The notes under the pieces are model-generated. The model was not told where the DNA came from. It did no database searches and saw only the letters and a list, made by a program, of their open reading frames with translations. From Actinobacillus vicugnae (GTDB taxonomy: Bacteria > Pseudomonadota > Gammaproteobacteria > Enterobacterales > Pasteurellaceae), in contig NZ_CABFJY010000047.1 in the NCBI RefSeq assembly GCF_901687125.1, positions 81,367 to 145,366 of the forward strand: a stretch of DNA of 64,000 nucleotides. Reading direction: 5' to 3'. The translations under genes were made by a program, and so were the position numbers. Shown here one piece after another: positions 35,876 through 46,045 of the stretch (the first letter of the stretch is position 1; every line of letters starts with the position of its first letter).

Positions 35876-37018
35876 ATGCCAAACACAAAATTTATCGAAC
35901 GTTATAGCCACTTAATTGCTATTCCAACTATTTCCAGTTTAGAAGTGGCTGAAGACCAATCCAATAAACCACTGATCGAATTATTAGCTACATGGCTTGC
36001 GGATTTTGGCTTTAAAACGGAGATTATTCGCGTTGAAGGAAGCCGAGACAAATATAATTTACTAGCCACTTATGGTGAAGGTGAAGGCGGTTTGTTGTTA
36101 GCAGGACATACTGATACTGTGCCCTTTGATGAAGGTAAATGGACATTTGATCCTTTTTCTCTTACCGAAAAAGATGGCAAATTCTATGGCTTAGGTACTG
36201 CCGATATGAAAGGCTTTTTTGCTTTTATTGTAGATATTGTTAGCCAAATTGATCTGACTAAATTAACTAAGCCTCTACGCATTTTAGCCACTGCCGATGA
36301 AGAAACCACCATGCTAGGTGCTCGTACTTTTGCTCGGCACACACACATTCGCCCAGACTGTGCGATTATTGGTGAGCCAACCTCGCTCAAACCAATTAGA
36401 GCACATAAAGGTCATCTCGGTGAAGCGGTCAGAATTATAGGAAAAAGTGGGCATTCTAGCGATCCAGATCGTGGTATAAATGCAATTGAATTAATACATC
36501 AAGCCACAGGTTATTTAATGAATATGCGTAATCAATTACGTGAAAAATATCACAATAGTCTGTTTAAAGTACCTTACCCAACAATGAATTTCGGCAATAT
36601 TCACGGCGGTGATGCAATTAATCGAATTTGCGCTTGCTGTGAACTACAATTTGATATGCGCCCTTTGCCAAATCTGCCTGTCGAAGATTTATATGCAATG
36701 GTGAATGAAAACCTGAAACCCATGTTAGAACAATATGGCGATCTAATTGAAATTCGTCATTTACATGACGGTATTCCTGGCTATGAGTGTGAGCACTCTG
36801 CACAAGTGGTGCAAGTGGTAGAAAAGCTGTTAGGCGAAAAATGCGATGCGGTAAATTACTGTACTGAAGCGCCATTTATCCAACAGCTTTGCCCTACGTT
36901 GGTATTAGGCCCAGGTTCAATTGAACAAGCGCACCAGCCCGATGAATTTTTAGAAGCTAAATTTATCGAACCAACCCGAGAATTACTCAGTAAACTAATT
37001 CATCACTTTTGCTTATAA
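35876..37018 (+). CDS. argE: Acetylornithine deacetylase
   Basis: A 380-residue M20 metallo-hydrolase aligned end to end with E. coli ArgE. Metal ligands are in '[12 protein letters not shown]' and '[10 protein letters not shown]', the catalytic glutamate in '[11 protein letters not shown]'. Later blocks are '[15 protein letters not shown]', '[16 protein letters not shown]' and the C-terminal '[14 protein letters not shown]'. It releases acetate from N-acetylornithine to give ornithine in arginine synthesis. Placement after two arginine/ornithine-type antiporters suggests a shared ornithine/arginine economy. Confidence 0.96.
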   Translation: MPNTKFIERYSHLIAIPTISSLEVAEDQSNKPLIELLATWLADFGFKTEIIRVEGSRDKYNLLATYGEGEGGLLLAGHTDTVPFDEGKWTFDPFSLTEKDGKFYGLGTADMKGFFAFIVDIVSQIDLTKLTKPLRILATADEETTMLGARTFARHTHIRPDCAIIGEPTSLKPIRAHKGHLGEAVRIIGKSGHSSDPDRGINAIELIHQATGYLMNMRNQLREKYHNSLFKVPYPTMNFGNIHGGDAINRICACCELQFDMRPLPNLPVEDLYAMVNENLKPMLEQYGDLIEIRHLHDGIPGYECEHSAQVVQVVEKLLGEKCDAVNYCTEAPFIQQLCPTLVLGPGSIEQAHQPDEFLEAKFIEPTRELLSKLIHHFCL

Positions 37019-37025
37019 ATGATAA

Positions 37026-37062
37026 AAAATGACCGCTTGCTACATAACAAGCGGTCATTTTG
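37026..37062. terminator. Perfect inverted uptake-sequence terminator
   Basis: AAAATGACCGCTTG and CAAGCGGTCATTTT form a perfect 14-bp stem after argE. Confidence 0.85.
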
Positions 37063-37158
37063 GCTCTATATTTTGCGCTTCCTTGCGCCCCTTCCAACAA
37101 CGGGACAAACGATTATTTCGTAGTAGGGGCCTCAATAGCCGTTTGGGCATATCCTCTA

Positions 37159-37812
37159 TTAGAAGTTGATTCCAAAACCTGCAAATAACACCACTGGATC
37201 AAGTTTTAATTTCACTTCATGCTTCGCACCTAACGCATCAAATTTTGCTGTTGTTTTGATACGGGTATACCACGCAGCAGCGTTGAAATAAATTTTATCG
37301 GTCAGTTTTACATCCAAACCTAAATTTGCTACTGGCGCAAATGAATGTTTTTTCACTTCTAAATTCGTTACAGCCGAATGTGTTGATTTCGCATTAAAGA
37401 AACGAGTGTAATTTAAGCCCGCACCAACATAGGGACGAAATGTTGAATTTGCATCACCAAAGTAATATTGAGCATATAAGCTTGGAGGTAATTGTTTAAC
37501 GATCGCTACACGACCTAAACCTGATGCTACACCTAACGCTGGTACATTTGCATTGATTTTATGTGAAAATGGCGTTGCACCTAAAAGCTCTACAGCAACG
37601 TTATCGGTAAACATATAAGTTGCTGTTAATCCTAGTTGCTGATTATTTTTCACTTTTAAATCAACTTGAATCGGTGTTTTAGTAGTTGATTCTGAATTTG
37701 CATTTACTCTTACTACCCCAGCACGCAGTAAAACATCGCCTGCTTGATGCGCCATTGCTTGCCCTGCCATTAGTGCCCCGCCAAGCATCGCTGCCAACGC
37801 TACTTTTTTCAT
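37159..37812 (-). CDS. ompW: OmpW-family outer-membrane protein
   Basis: A 217-residue eight-stranded barrel. The signal peptide is cleaved after 'GQAMA' (about residue 21). 'GDVLLRAGVVRVNANSES', 'LGLTATYMFTDNVAVELLGATPFSH' and 'FRPYVGAGLNYTRFF' are OmpW landmarks, and the chain ends in phenylalanine. OmpW forms a small hydrophobic channel and is often induced without oxygen. The upstream region has an FNR box and a CRP site consistent with that. Confidence 0.93.
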   Translation of the reverse strand: MKKVALAAMLGGALMAGQAMAHQAGDVLLRAGVVRVNANSESTTKTPIQVDLKVKNNQQLGLTATYMFTDNVAVELLGATPFSHKINANVPALGVASGLGRVAIVKQLPPSLYAQYYFGDANSTFRPYVGAGLNYTRFFNAKSTHSAVTNLEVKKHSFAPVANLGLDVKLTDKIYFNAAAWYTRIKTTAKFDALGAKHEVKLKLDPVVLFAGFGINF

Positions 37813-37901
37813 ATTTCCCCCAAATTTGTTGTAATTGAAAATAAAAAGGTAACCAATCTGTTACCTTGATAACATTTTAAGAACAGTTTAGATAACTTTT
37901 A

Positions 37902-37915
37902 TTGACAAAAATCAA
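37902..37915. promoter_or_regulatory. FNR box
   Basis: TTGACAAAAATCAA matches TTGAT-N4-ATCAA with one mismatch, about 90 bp before ompW. Confidence 0.65.
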
Positions 37916-37960
37916 AAAAAATAAAAACACATACCTACAACTAGGTATTTATTTCTTTTT

Positions 37961-37976
37961 TGTGATCTTTTTCACA
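37961..37976. promoter_or_regulatory. CRP site
   Basis: TGTGA-N6-TCACA, perfect, between ompW and clpB. It is more likely to serve ompW. Confidence 0.75.
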
Positions 37977-37982
37977 TTTTTA

Positions 37983-38010
37983 CTTGAAATAAATTAGCCT
38001 AACTCCATTT
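37983..38010 (+). promoter_or_regulatory. Heat-shock (sigma-32) promoter of clpB
   Basis: CTTGAAA (37983-37989), 14 bases, then TCCATTT (38004-38010): close to the sigma-32 consensus CTTGAAA/CCCATNT, about 65 bp before clpB. Confidence 0.7.
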
Positions 38011-38075
38011 AATAAAACGTTGCAATAAGCGTAAAACTTATGTGATCCAGATTAATTAAATTTAGGAGCAAAAAT

Positions 38076-40649
38076 ATGAATTTTGAAAAAATTACAACCA
38101 AACTGCAAGAAGCGCTTGCGGAAGCACAATCATTAGCCATTGGAAAAGATAATAATTATATTGAGCCTGCACATTTACTCTATACATTAGTAAAACAATC
38201 AGACGGATCTATCGCACCGTTATTTACCGCGCTCAATGTACAACCACAACAAATATTAAGTGAATTAGAAACAATTTTAAACCGATTACCAACCGTCTCT
38301 GGTGGTACGACACAGCCATCACAACAACTGATTCGCCTATTAAATCAATGCGATAAATTAGCGCAGCAATTCGGTGATAGCTTTATTTCATCAGAATTAT
38401 TTGTTCTTGCTGCCCTTGATGATAATGGCGATATTGGCAAATTATTAAAACAATTTGGCTTAACTAAAGAGAAAGTAAGCACGGCAATTAGCCAAATTCG
38501 AGGAGGAGAAACCGTGAAAAATCAAAACGCAGAAGAAACCAGACAAGCACTACAAAAATATACGATTGATCTTACTGAACGAGCTAAAGCAGGTAAATTA
38601 GATCCTGTGATCGGGCGAGATGAAGAAATTCGCCGCGCGGTGCAAGTTTTACAACGCCGTACCAAAAATAATCCTGTATTAATTGGTGAACCTGGTGTAG
38701 GTAAAACCGCTATTGTGGAAGGTTTGGCACAGCGTATTGTTAATGGTGAAGTGCCTGAAGGTTTGAAAGGTAAACGTGTGTTATCACTGGATATGGGCGC
38801 ATTAATTGCTGGGGCAAAATATCGTGGTGAATTTGAAGAGCGCTTAAAAGCGGTACTAAATGAATTGGCGAAAGAAGAAGGACAAGTCATTCTATTTATT
38901 GATGAAATTCATACAATGGTTGGTGCGGGTAAAACCGACGGCGCAATGGATGCAGGCAATCTACTCAAACCATCACTCGCACGAGGTGAGTTACACTGCG
39001 TGGGTGCAACAACATTAGATGAATATCGCCAATACATTGAAAAAGATGCAGCACTTGAACGTCGTTTCCAAAAAGTATTGGTAGATGAACCAACCGTTGA
39101 AGACACAATTGCAATTTTACGTGGCTTAAAAGAGCGCTATGAAATTCATCACCATGTACAAATTACCGATCCTGCAATCGTTGCAGCAGCAACGCTTTCG
39201 CACCGTTATATTTCTGATCGCCAATTACCAGATAAAGCGATTGATTTAATTGATGAAGCAGCGTCTAGCTTACGTATGGAAATTGACTCAAAACCAGAAC
39301 CGCTTGATAAACTTGAGCGCCGCATTATCCAACTTAAATTAGAACGCCAAGCGTTACAAAAAGAAGAAGATGAAGCAAGCCAGCAGCGCCTTGCAAAATT
39401 AGACGAAGAATTAACCGCTCGTGAACGTGAATATTCTGAATTGGAAGAAGTTTGGAAAGCCGAGAAATCTGCGTTACTCGGCACACAACATATCAAGACT
39501 GAATTAGAAAACGCACGTATTGAAATGGATCAAGCGCGCCGTGAAAACAATTTTGAGAAAATGTCAGAATTACAATACGGTAAAATTCCAGCCCTTGAAA
39601 AACAACTTCAAGAAGCAAGCAAACGTGAAGAAGAAGGCGGAGAAAATCAATTACTTCGCACTAAAGTCACCGATGAAGAAATCGCTGAAGTACTCTCTCG
39701 TGCGACTGGCATTCCTGTTTCAAAAATGATGGAAGGCGAAAAAGAAAAATTACTACGTATGGAAGAAGTATTACATAGCCGTGTAATCGGACAAAATGAA
39801 GCGGTGGAAGCGGTAGCAAATGCGATTCGTCGTAGCCGTGCGGGGCTTTCTGATCCAAATCGCCCAATTGGTTCGTTCTTGTTCCTTGGCCCAACTGGGG
39901 TGGGTAAAACCGAATTATGTAAAACGCTAGCCAACTTCTTATTTGACGATCCTGATGCGATGGTGCGCATTGATATGTCAGAGTTTATGGAAAAACACAG
40001 CGTTTCTCGCCTTGTTGGTGCGCCTCCAGGTTATGTGGGCTATGAAGAAGGTGGCTATTTAACTGAAGCAGTTCGCCGTCGTCCATATTCCGTTGTGTTA
40101 CTTGATGAAGTGGAAAAGGCACATCCTGATGTGTTCAACATTTTATTACAAGTGTTAGATGATGGTCGTTTAACCGATGGGCAAGGTCGTACAGTGGATT
40201 TCCGTAACACGGTGGTGATTATGACTTCAAATCTTGGCTCACATTTGATTCAAGAGAATGCGCATAAAAGCTATGATGCGGTGAAAACCATGGTAATGGA
40301 AGTGGTAGGACAACACTTCCGCCCTGAATTTATCAACCGTATTGATGAAACGGTGATGTTCCATTCACTAGGTCAAGAGCATATTCGTGCGATTGCTCGT
40401 ATTCAGCTACAACGCCTTATCGTTCGTCTTGCAGAGCGTGGCTATCAGGTAACGGTAACCGATGCAGCATTGGATCACATCGGTAAAGCAGGCTTTGACC
40501 CGTTATTCGGCGCAAGACCGCTCAAACGTGCGATTCAGCAAGAGCTTGAAAATCCACTCGCACAACAGATCCTAAGCGGTAAATTATTACCAAATAGCCC
40601 TGTTGTTGTGGATTATCAAAACGATCAATTAATGATTAACAACAGCTAA
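38076..40649 (+). CDS. clpB: ATP-dependent disaggregase ClpB
   Basis: An 857-residue Hsp100, full length. The N domain (1-145) precedes AAA-1 with Walker A '[13 protein letters not shown]' and Walker B '[10 protein letters not shown]'. The M-domain coiled coil spans about 405-525, and AAA-2 has '[14 protein letters not shown]' and '[11 protein letters not shown]'. There is no ClpA-type ClpP-loop. With DnaK it pulls proteins out of aggregates after heat stress. A possible internal start after residue 145 ('GGETVKNQ..') is common in ClpB. It has a sigma-32-like promoter. Confidence 0.98.
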   Translation: MNFEKITTKLQEALAEAQSLAIGKDNNYIEPAHLLYTLVKQSDGSIAPLFTALNVQPQQILSELETILNRLPTVSGGTTQPSQQLIRLLNQCDKLAQQFGDSFISSELFVLAALDDNGDIGKLLKQFGLTKEKVSTAISQIRGGETVKNQNAEETRQALQKYTIDLTERAKAGKLDPVIGRDEEIRRAVQVLQRRTKNNPVLIGEPGVGKTAIVEGLAQRIVNGEVPEGLKGKRVLSLDMGALIAGAKYRGEFEERLKAVLNELAKEEGQVILFIDEIHTMVGAGKTDGAMDAGNLLKPSLARGELHCVGATTLDEYRQYIEKDAALERRFQKVLVDEPTVEDTIAILRGLKERYEIHHHVQITDPAIVAAATLSHRYISDRQLPDKAIDLIDEAASSLRMEIDSKPEPLDKLERRIIQLKLERQALQKEEDEASQQRLAKLDEELTAREREYSELEEVWKAEKSALLGTQHIKTELENARIEMDQARRENNFEKMSELQYGKIPALEKQLQEASKREEEGGENQLLRTKVTDEEIAEVLSRATGIPVSKMMEGEKEKLLRMEEVLHSRVIGQNEAVEAVANAIRRSRAGLSDPNRPIGSFLFLGPTGVGKTELCKTLANFLFDDPDAMVRIDMSEFMEKHSVSRLVGAPPGYVGYEEGGYLTEAVRRRPYSVVLLDEVEKAHPDVFNILLQVLDDGRLTDGQGRTVDFRNTVVIMTSNLGSHLIQENAHKSYDAVKTMVMEVVGQHFRPEFINRIDETVMFHSLGQEHIRAIARIQLQRLIVRLAERGYQVTVTDAALDHIGKAGFDPLFGARPLKRAIQQELENPLAQQILSGKLLPNSPVVVDYQNDQLMINNS

Positions 40650-40658
40650 TTCCCATGA

Positions 40659-40703
40659 ACAAGCGGTCGAATTTGCAGAAAATTTTGCAAATTAGCCCGC
40701 TTT
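40659..40703. terminator. Inverted uptake-like hairpin between clpB and the arsenite exporter
   Basis: ACAAGCGGTCGAATTTGC and an imperfect complement ending CCCGCTTTT flank the loop. It serves two convergent genes. Confidence 0.65.
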
Positions 40704-40706
40704 TAT

Positions 40707-41708
40707 TTATGAAGCTTGACGATTAATCCACCACACTAAGGACAACATAACGGGCACTTCAACCAATACTCCAACAACGGTTGCTAAGGCGGCTCCCGAA
40801 TGTAATCCAAAGAGCGAAATCGCTACTGCAACCGCTAATTCAAAGAAATTGCTCGTACCAATCAAACAAGCGGGGGCGGCAATTTCTTTTGGTAGCTTTA
40901 ACCATTTCGAAAATAAATGGCTTAAAAAGAAAATACCGTACGTTTGAGCCAATAACGGAATCGCAATCAGCACAATAATAAGCGGATTGGCAAGAATCGT
41001 TTCCGCTTGGAATGCAAATAACAGAACAACCGTTAAGATTAACCCAAGCACTGAAAACGGTTTTAATTTGCTACCGAATTGAGTAATAGAGCGGTTAGAT
41101 TTCAATAAAATTTTGCGAGTAATGCTTCCTGCAACCAACGGTAATACGACATAAAGTAATGTGCTATATAACAAGGTTTCCCAAGGAATCGTAATATCAC
41201 TGACCCCCAATAAAAAGCCAGCAATCGGTGCAAACGCAAAAATCATAATAATATCGTTTACCGATACTTGTACCAACGTATAATTCGGATCACCTTTGAC
41301 CAATTGCGACCAAACAAATACCATTGCGGTACAAGGTGCAACACCGAGTAGAATCATACCGGCGATATATTCCTGCGCAGTCTGAGCATCCACCCATGAA
41401 GCAAATAAAAAGCGGAAAAACAGCCAGCCGATTAATGCCATCGTAAACGGTTTAATAAACCAATTTACCACTATCGTCATGGCTAACCCTTTAGGTTTTT
41501 TGCCGACATCTTTAATAGCAGACCAATCAATCTGAATCATCATTGGATAAATCATTAACCAAATCAGTAAGGCTACCGGTAGATTAATATGTGCGATTTC
41601 CAATAATGCGACTTTTTCAACCACTTGCGGAAAAGCAATACCTAACAGCACACCGGCAGCAATCGCCAGTGCCACCCAAATTGTTAAAAAACGTTCGAAA
41701 ATGCCCAT
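40707..41708 (-). CDS. ACR3-family arsenite efflux transporter
   Basis: 333 residues from ATG 41708 ([11 protein letters not shown]), with AGGAAG upstream; a longer frame reaching 41801 only runs through the end of the SulP gene. It has ten helices and the ACR3 hallmarks '[13 protein letters not shown]', whose cysteine is essential in the family, and '[11 protein letters not shown]'. It exports As(III). It is the last gene of an operon with arsR and arsC, the gene order expected for arsenate reduction followed by arsenite efflux. It could be called arsB in older annotations, but it is not the ArsB fold. Confidence 0.92.
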   Translation of the reverse strand: MGIFERFLTIWVALAIAAGVLLGIAFPQVVEKVALLEIAHINLPVALLIWLMIYPMMIQIDWSAIKDVGKKPKGLAMTIVVNWFIKPFTMALIGWLFFRFLFASWVDAQTAQEYIAGMILLGVAPCTAMVFVWSQLVKGDPNYTLVQVSVNDIIMIFAFAPIAGFLLGVSDITIPWETLLYSTLLYVVLPLVAGSITRKILLKSNRSITQFGSKLKPFSVLGLILTVVLLFAFQAETILANPLIIVLIAIPLLAQTYGIFFLSHLFSKWLKLPKEIAAPACLIGTSNFFELAVAVAISLFGLHSGAALATVVGVLVEVPVMLSLVWWINRQAS

Positions 41709-41721
41709 GTTTCTTTCTTCC

Positions 41722-43212
41722 TTAATGTTTAAAAATAATATCGATATCTTCAGATTTATCGTGTACCCCAAACTTATCAATAAGTGTTTGGCTTGCTTCA
41801 TTTAAACCGAATATTTCAACTTCAATACCCGCCTTACGATATTTAAGTACGACTTTATCCAAAGCGGCTATCCCTGTAACATCCCAAAAGTGTGCATGAG
41901 TTAAGTCAATGCTTACTTGTTTTACATGAGCGTTGTCATAAGCAAAACTATTGATAAAATCATCAGACGATGCAAAAAACACTTGCCCGATAACACCATA
42001 AGCAAGCACAGCATCATTGTCGGTCGGGAGTGGCTTAATCACCATATAACGTCCAATCTTATTCGCAAAGAAAAGGGCGGCAAGTAATACACCTGCAAAT
42101 ACACCTAGTGCTAAATTATGGGTATAAACCACAACGGATACGGTTACTAACATCACCACGTTAAAGCCAATCGGATGTGTTTTTAACTCCTTAATCGATT
42201 GCCAATTAAAAGTACCGATAGACACCATGATCATCACTGAAACTAATACCGGCATAGGAATAATTTTCAGAATGTCGGCTAAGAAAACCACCATTATCAA
42301 TAAATAAATACCAGCTAAGAATGTTGAGAGTCGGGTTCTTCCGCCTGATTTCACATTAATAACGGATTGACCAATCATCGCGCAGCCAGCCATGCCGCCC
42401 ATAAAACCACTTATAATATTGGCAATGCCTTGCCCTTTACATTCACGATTTTTATCACTTTCCGTTTCTGTCATTTCATCGACAATGGTTGCGGTCATTA
42501 ATGATTCAAGTAAACCTACCGCAGCAAGGCTCAATGAGTAAGGCAAAATGATGAGTAACGTATCAAGATTCAGCGGAATATTTGGTAATAAAAATACGGG
42601 CAAACTATCTGGTAATTGCCCCATATCCCCAATAGTACGTACATCAATCCCCATAAAATGGCTTATTAGTGTCAGTAATACAATTGCAACTAACGGTGAT
42701 GGCACGATTTTTCCGATTTTAGGCACATAAGGGAAAAGATATATAATCCCCAACCCTGCCGCCACCAAAGCATAAGTGTGCCAAGTCACATTCGTTAATT
42801 CTGGTAACTGAGCGAGAAAAATCAGAATCGCTAAGGCATTCACAAAGCCCACAACGACAGCGTGTGCGACAAAACGCATCAGTGCCCCCAATTTAAACAA
42901 GCCGGCAATGATTTGAATAACACCGGTTAAAATCGTGGCAGCTAATAAATACTCCAATCCATGACTTTTAACTAAAGATGCCATAACCAATGCCATCGCT
43001 CCGGTCGCTGCTGAGATCATTGCTGGTCTGCCACCGGTAAAACTAATCACGACAGCAATACAAAAAGAGGCATATAAACCGACTTTAGGATCAATTCCCG
43101 CAATAATCGAAAAAGCAATCGCTTCCGGAATCAATGCCAGAGCGACTACAATTCCGGACAGCGAATCCGCGCGAATATTAGAAAACCATTGTTGTTTTAA
43201 AGTTTGTTGCAT
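41722..43212 (-). CDS. SulP-family anion transporter with STAS domain
   Basis: A 496-residue protein. The sulfate-permease core runs to about residue 390 ('[21 protein letters not shown]', '[17 protein letters not shown]', '[23 protein letters not shown]'), followed by a cytoplasmic STAS domain ('[19 protein letters not shown]'). SulP proteins carry sulfate, bicarbonate or dicarboxylates. Here it is inserted between arsC and the ACR3 gene, with 13-30 bp gaps, so it is co-expressed with arsenic resistance. What it contributes is not known. Confidence 0.9.
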   Translation of the reverse strand: MQQTLKQQWFSNIRADSLSGIVVALALIPEAIAFSIIAGIDPKVGLYASFCIAVVISFTGGRPAMISAATGAMALVMASLVKSHGLEYLLAATILTGVIQIIAGLFKLGALMRFVAHAVVVGFVNALAILIFLAQLPELTNVTWHTYALVAAGLGIIYLFPYVPKIGKIVPSPLVAIVLLTLISHFMGIDVRTIGDMGQLPDSLPVFLLPNIPLNLDTLLIILPYSLSLAAVGLLESLMTATIVDEMTETESDKNRECKGQGIANIISGFMGGMAGCAMIGQSVINVKSGGRTRLSTFLAGIYLLIMVVFLADILKIIPMPVLVSVMIMVSIGTFNWQSIKELKTHPIGFNVVMLVTVSVVVYTHNLALGVFAGVLLAALFFANKIGRYMVIKPLPTDNDAVLAYGVIGQVFFASSDDFINSFAYDNAHVKQVSIDLTHAHFWDVTGIAALDKVVLKYRKAGIEVEIFGLNEASQTLIDKFGVHDKSEDIDIIFKH

Positions 43213-43241
43213 GAAAATTATTACCTCATATTTACCTTTTA

Positions 43242-43643
43242 TTATTGGATCACTTCACCATCTTCTTTTGTGAATGGGGTCTGTAATGGAATTGGAGAAA
43301 TGTCTAAAAATTTTTCAGAAGGGCGACAAAGTTTCACGCCTTTACTCGTTACTACTATCGGACGATTAATTAAAATCGGTTCGGCAAGCATAGCAGCAAT
43401 CAGTTCATCATCCGTCAATTCAGTACGGCTTAAGTTTAATGCTTCATAAGGCGGAACGTTAGTGCGTAACAGTTCTCGAACACTGATACCCATCCCTGAA
43501 ATTAAATAACGTAACGTTGCTTCATCAGGTGGGGTTTCAAGGTAATGAATCACTGTCGGTTCAATTCCGAAATGGCGAATTAATGCCAACGTATTACGTG
43601 ATGTTCCACATTTCGGATTATGATAAATTGTGATTTGTTCCAT
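43242..43643 (-). CDS. arsC: Arsenate reductase, glutaredoxin-linked type
   Basis: A 133-residue ArsC-fold protein with the catalytic cysteine in '[15 protein letters not shown]' (C12). The arginines in 'INRPIVV' and '[11 protein letters not shown]' complete the oxyanion site. It reduces arsenate to arsenite for the exporter. A palindrome at 43656-43675 precedes it. Confidence 0.95.
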   Translation of the reverse strand: MEQITIYHNPKCGTSRNTLALIRHFGIEPTVIHYLETPPDEATLRYLISGMGISVRELLRTNVPPYEALNLSRTELTDDELIAAMLAEPILINRPIVVTSKGVKLCRPSEKFLDISPIPLQTPFTKEDGEVIQ

Positions 43644-43655
43644 ATTTTCTCCAAT

Positions 43656-43675
43656 ATTTCAATATTTGTTGAAGT
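43656..43675. promoter_or_regulatory. Probable internal ArsR operator before arsC
   Basis: ATTTCAATATTTGTTGAA is an imperfect version of the palindrome upstream of arsR. It suggests that ArsR also binds inside the operon. Confidence 0.5.
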
Positions 43676-43699
43676 GTTAAGTGAAAAAATTTTGTGGAA

Positions 43700-44014
43700 T
43701 TATCCACAAAATTTGCAATTCGAATCATCACTTTCTTTACAACAATTGGTTGTCAGAAAAGCAACGAGATCCACCATTAACGGTAAATTTGCATAATAAT
43801 GTACAAATTTTCCTGTTTGCTGGCTATGAATTAACCCTGCTGAAGTCAGTGTTTTTAGATGAAAGGAAAGATTATTCGGTGCAATATCCAGCTGTTTTGC
43901 TAAGTCTCCAGCAATCATACCATTGCTTCCTTGTGCAGCCAGTACTTGAAAAATTTGTAAGCGTACTGATGATCTAAGTGTACCGAATAATTGGCTTGCG
44001 TGTTCTATGTTCAT
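43700..44014 (-). CDS. arsR: ArsR-family arsenic-responsive repressor
   Basis: 104 residues from ATG 44014 (MNIEHASQL). The winged helix has the recognition helix around 'LDIAPNNLSFHLKTLTSAGL'. The C-terminus is cysteine-rich ('TNCCKES' and 'NCKFCG'), which fits an As(III) site at the C-terminal end as in some ArsR subtypes, not the alpha-3 ELCVCD site of E. coli ArsR. It is the first gene of arsR-arsC-sulP-ACR3. Confidence 0.88.
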   Translation of the reverse strand: MNIEHASQLFGTLRSSVRLQIFQVLAAQGSNGMIAGDLAKQLDIAPNNLSFHLKTLTSAGLIHSQQTGKFVHYYANLPLMVDLVAFLTTNCCKESDDSNCKFCG

Positions 44015-44041
44015 AATCAATATTGTACTGAGTTAAATTAT

Positions 44042-44065
44042 ATATTTCAATAATTATTGAAATAT
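44042..44065. promoter_or_regulatory. ArsR operator, near-perfect palindrome
   Basis: A 24-bp inverted repeat centred at about 44053, with half-site ATATTTCAATAA, immediately upstream of arsR. This is the TTCAA-N6-TTGAA layout of ArsR-family operators. Confidence 0.7.
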
Positions 44066-44075
44066 CTGCATAAAA

Positions 44076-44125
44076 ATAAGCGGTCGAATTTTACAAATTT
44101 TTTGCAAAACTCAACCGCTTTATTA
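44076..44125. terminator. Inverted uptake-like hairpin after aspA
   Basis: AATAAGCGGTCGAATTTT and a partial complement ending AACCGCTTTATT. It terminates aspA (minus strand). Confidence 0.65.
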
Positions 44126-44132
44126 GAAATGA

Positions 44133-45560
44133 CTACTCTTCTTCAGTAAATTTTGCCGCTTTATAAGTCGGGTTCATGAGGTTTTCAACGGAAAGAATAT
44201 CGTCTAATTGCGCTTCGGTGAGTAAGCCTCGTTCTAACACCACTTCGCGTACGCCTCTACCAGTTGTTGCACAGATTTTACCGACAATATCACCGTTATG
44301 GTGACCGATAAACGGATTGAGATAAGTAACGATACCGATTGAGTTAAACACGAAGTTTTCACAAATTTCTTTGTTCACTGTGATACCGTCAATACATTTA
44401 TCACGTAAATTCACACAAGCGTTGGCAAGAATCTCAATAGATTCAAACATCGCTTGTCCGATAACCGGTTCCATTACGTTTAATTGTAATTGCCCTGCTT
44501 CCGCCGCAAAAGTAACGGTTGTGTCATTACCTATCACTTTAAAACACACTTGGTTCACTACTTCTGGCACAACAGGGTTTACTTTTGCTGGCATAATTGA
44601 AGAACCCGCTTGTAATTCGGGCAGATTAATTTCATTTAAACCAGCGCGAGGACCTGATGAAAGTAAACGTAAGTCGTTACATACTTTTGAAAGTTTTACA
44701 GCAGAGCGTTTTAATGCACCATGCATCATGACATAAGCGCCACAATCTGAAGTTGCTTCAATTAAGTTATCGGATAGCACGCAAGGCAAACCTGTAACTT
44801 CTGCCAAATGTTTTACTGCTAATGCTGAATAACCCTCAGGGGTATTTAAACCTGTACCGATTGCGGTTGCCCCTAAATTCACTTCTAATAATAGTTTTGC
44901 AGTACGTTTTAGATTACGAACCTCTTCTTCTAACAACACGGCAAACGCTTTAAATTCTTGTCCAACCGTCATTGGCACCGCATCTTGCAACTGAGTGCGT
45001 CCCATTTTTAAAATATCTTTAAATTCATCCGCTTTGGCTTCAAAGCCTTTTTGCAAATAACGCACTTTCTTAATTAAATGCAAAATACTGTTATACACTG
45101 CTATACGGAAGCCCGTTGGGTAAGCATCGTTGGTTGATTGACTAGCATTAACGTGATCCATTGGATCGACAATCTGATATTGCCCTTTTTGATGACCAAG
45201 AATTTCAAGGGCTAAATTTGCCACCACTTCATTAGTATTCATATTCACTGAAGTGCCTGCGCCACCTTGGTAAACATCTGAAGGAAACTGATCCATACAG
45301 CGACCTTTTACTAAGATCTCATCGCAAGCTTCTACAATCGCTTTTGCTACTTTTTTCGGAATAGCACCCAATTCACCATTCGCTAATGCGGTCGCTTTTT
45401 TCACCATTACCATACCACGTACAAACTCAGGCACATCTGAGATGGTATTTTTAGAAATATTAAAATTCTCAACCGCTCTTAGCGTATGGATCCCCCAATA
45501 AGCATCTGCAGGAACTTCTCTTTCACCTAATAAATCCACTTCAATACGTACGTTATTCAT
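44133..45560 (-). CDS. aspA: Aspartate ammonia-lyase
   Basis: A 475-residue fumarase/aspartase superfamily enzyme. The signature loop '[11 protein letters not shown]' and the '[13 protein letters not shown]' and '[16 protein letters not shown]' blocks are present; the C-terminus is '[13 protein letters not shown]'. It converts aspartate to fumarate and ammonia and feeds fumarate respiration in anaerobic Pasteurellaceae. A CRP-like site lies about 70 bp upstream. Confidence 0.97.
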   Translation of the reverse strand: MNNVRIEVDLLGEREVPADAYWGIHTLRAVENFNISKNTISDVPEFVRGMVMVKKATALANGELGAIPKKVAKAIVEACDEILVKGRCMDQFPSDVYQGGAGTSVNMNTNEVVANLALEILGHQKGQYQIVDPMDHVNASQSTNDAYPTGFRIAVYNSILHLIKKVRYLQKGFEAKADEFKDILKMGRTQLQDAVPMTVGQEFKAFAVLLEEEVRNLKRTAKLLLEVNLGATAIGTGLNTPEGYSALAVKHLAEVTGLPCVLSDNLIEATSDCGAYVMMHGALKRSAVKLSKVCNDLRLLSSGPRAGLNEINLPELQAGSSIMPAKVNPVVPEVVNQVCFKVIGNDTTVTFAAEAGQLQLNVMEPVIGQAMFESIEILANACVNLRDKCIDGITVNKEICENFVFNSIGIVTYLNPFIGHHNGDIVGKICATTGRGVREVVLERGLLTEAQLDDILSVENLMNPTYKAAKFTEEE

Positions 45561-45627
45561 ATACTCTCCTCAAAAATAATAGTTATTAAATTTATGAGAG
45601 ATCATAACGATTTAGTATAAAAAGAAA

Positions 45628-45643
45628 TGTGATCTAAGTCATA
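45628..45643. promoter_or_regulatory. CRP-like site of aspA
   Basis: TGTGA-N6-TCATA, one mismatch to consensus. Confidence 0.65.
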
Positions 45644-45693
45644 TTTCAAACAAGAGCTAATAGGATATAAATTGAGGATTCAGATTAGAAATT

Positions 45694-45975
45694 CTAATAC
45701 CTGAATATGTAGAAATAGTAAAACAGAGGCAAGCAGATAACCCAGAAAAAGCAAGCCACGATTACCGCCGCATGAAATTGCCAGTGTTTAGTTTTATGAC
45801 GAATATATTTCATCGCTAAAAAAGTGCCAACAAAACCACCAGAAAAACAGAGGAAAAATAAATTGGATTCAGAAATCCGCCAAGTCTTTGCCAGCGATCT
45901 TTGCTTATCGCTATACATCAAATAAAAGCTGGCTAAATTAATTACCATAAAATAAATTAAAAGAGAAATAAACAT
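45694..45975 (-). CDS. DUF1294 membrane protein
   Basis: A 93-residue protein with three membrane segments and the DUF1294 pattern 'FYLMYSDKQRSLAKTWRISESNL' then 'SGGFVGTFLAMKYIRHKTKH'. The family is widespread, sometimes fused to a cold-shock domain, and its function is unknown. It follows a terminator and lies alone between aspA and the AT-rich island. Confidence 0.88.
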   Translation of the reverse strand: MFISLLIYFMVINLASFYLMYSDKQRSLAKTWRISESNLFFLCFSGGFVGTFLAMKYIRHKTKHWQFHAAVIVACFFWVICLPLFYYFYIFRY

Positions 45976-45989
45976 ACAAAAAACCTATA

Positions 45990-46035
45990 AAAAAGACCGC
46001 TTGTAGTATATCCACAAACGGTCTAATTTTTTATT
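45990..46035. terminator. Uptake-sequence terminator, left copy of an island-flanking repeat
   Basis: AGACCGCTTGTAGTATATCC and CACAAACGGTCT form a hairpin followed by T tracts. An almost identical 55-bp element occurs in the same orientation at 48693-48747. Confidence 0.75.
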
Positions 46036-46045
46036 TTTTTGCAAA

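Noticed and set aside
39647..39970. Minus-strand frames inside clpB, lptFG and dnaE
   Set aside because: These are antisense shadows of highly conserved genes.
40707..41801. Extended 364-residue form of the arsenite exporter
   Set aside because: The additional N-terminal residues are read through the 3' end of the SulP gene in another frame. ATG 41708 has a good ribosome site and matches the family start.
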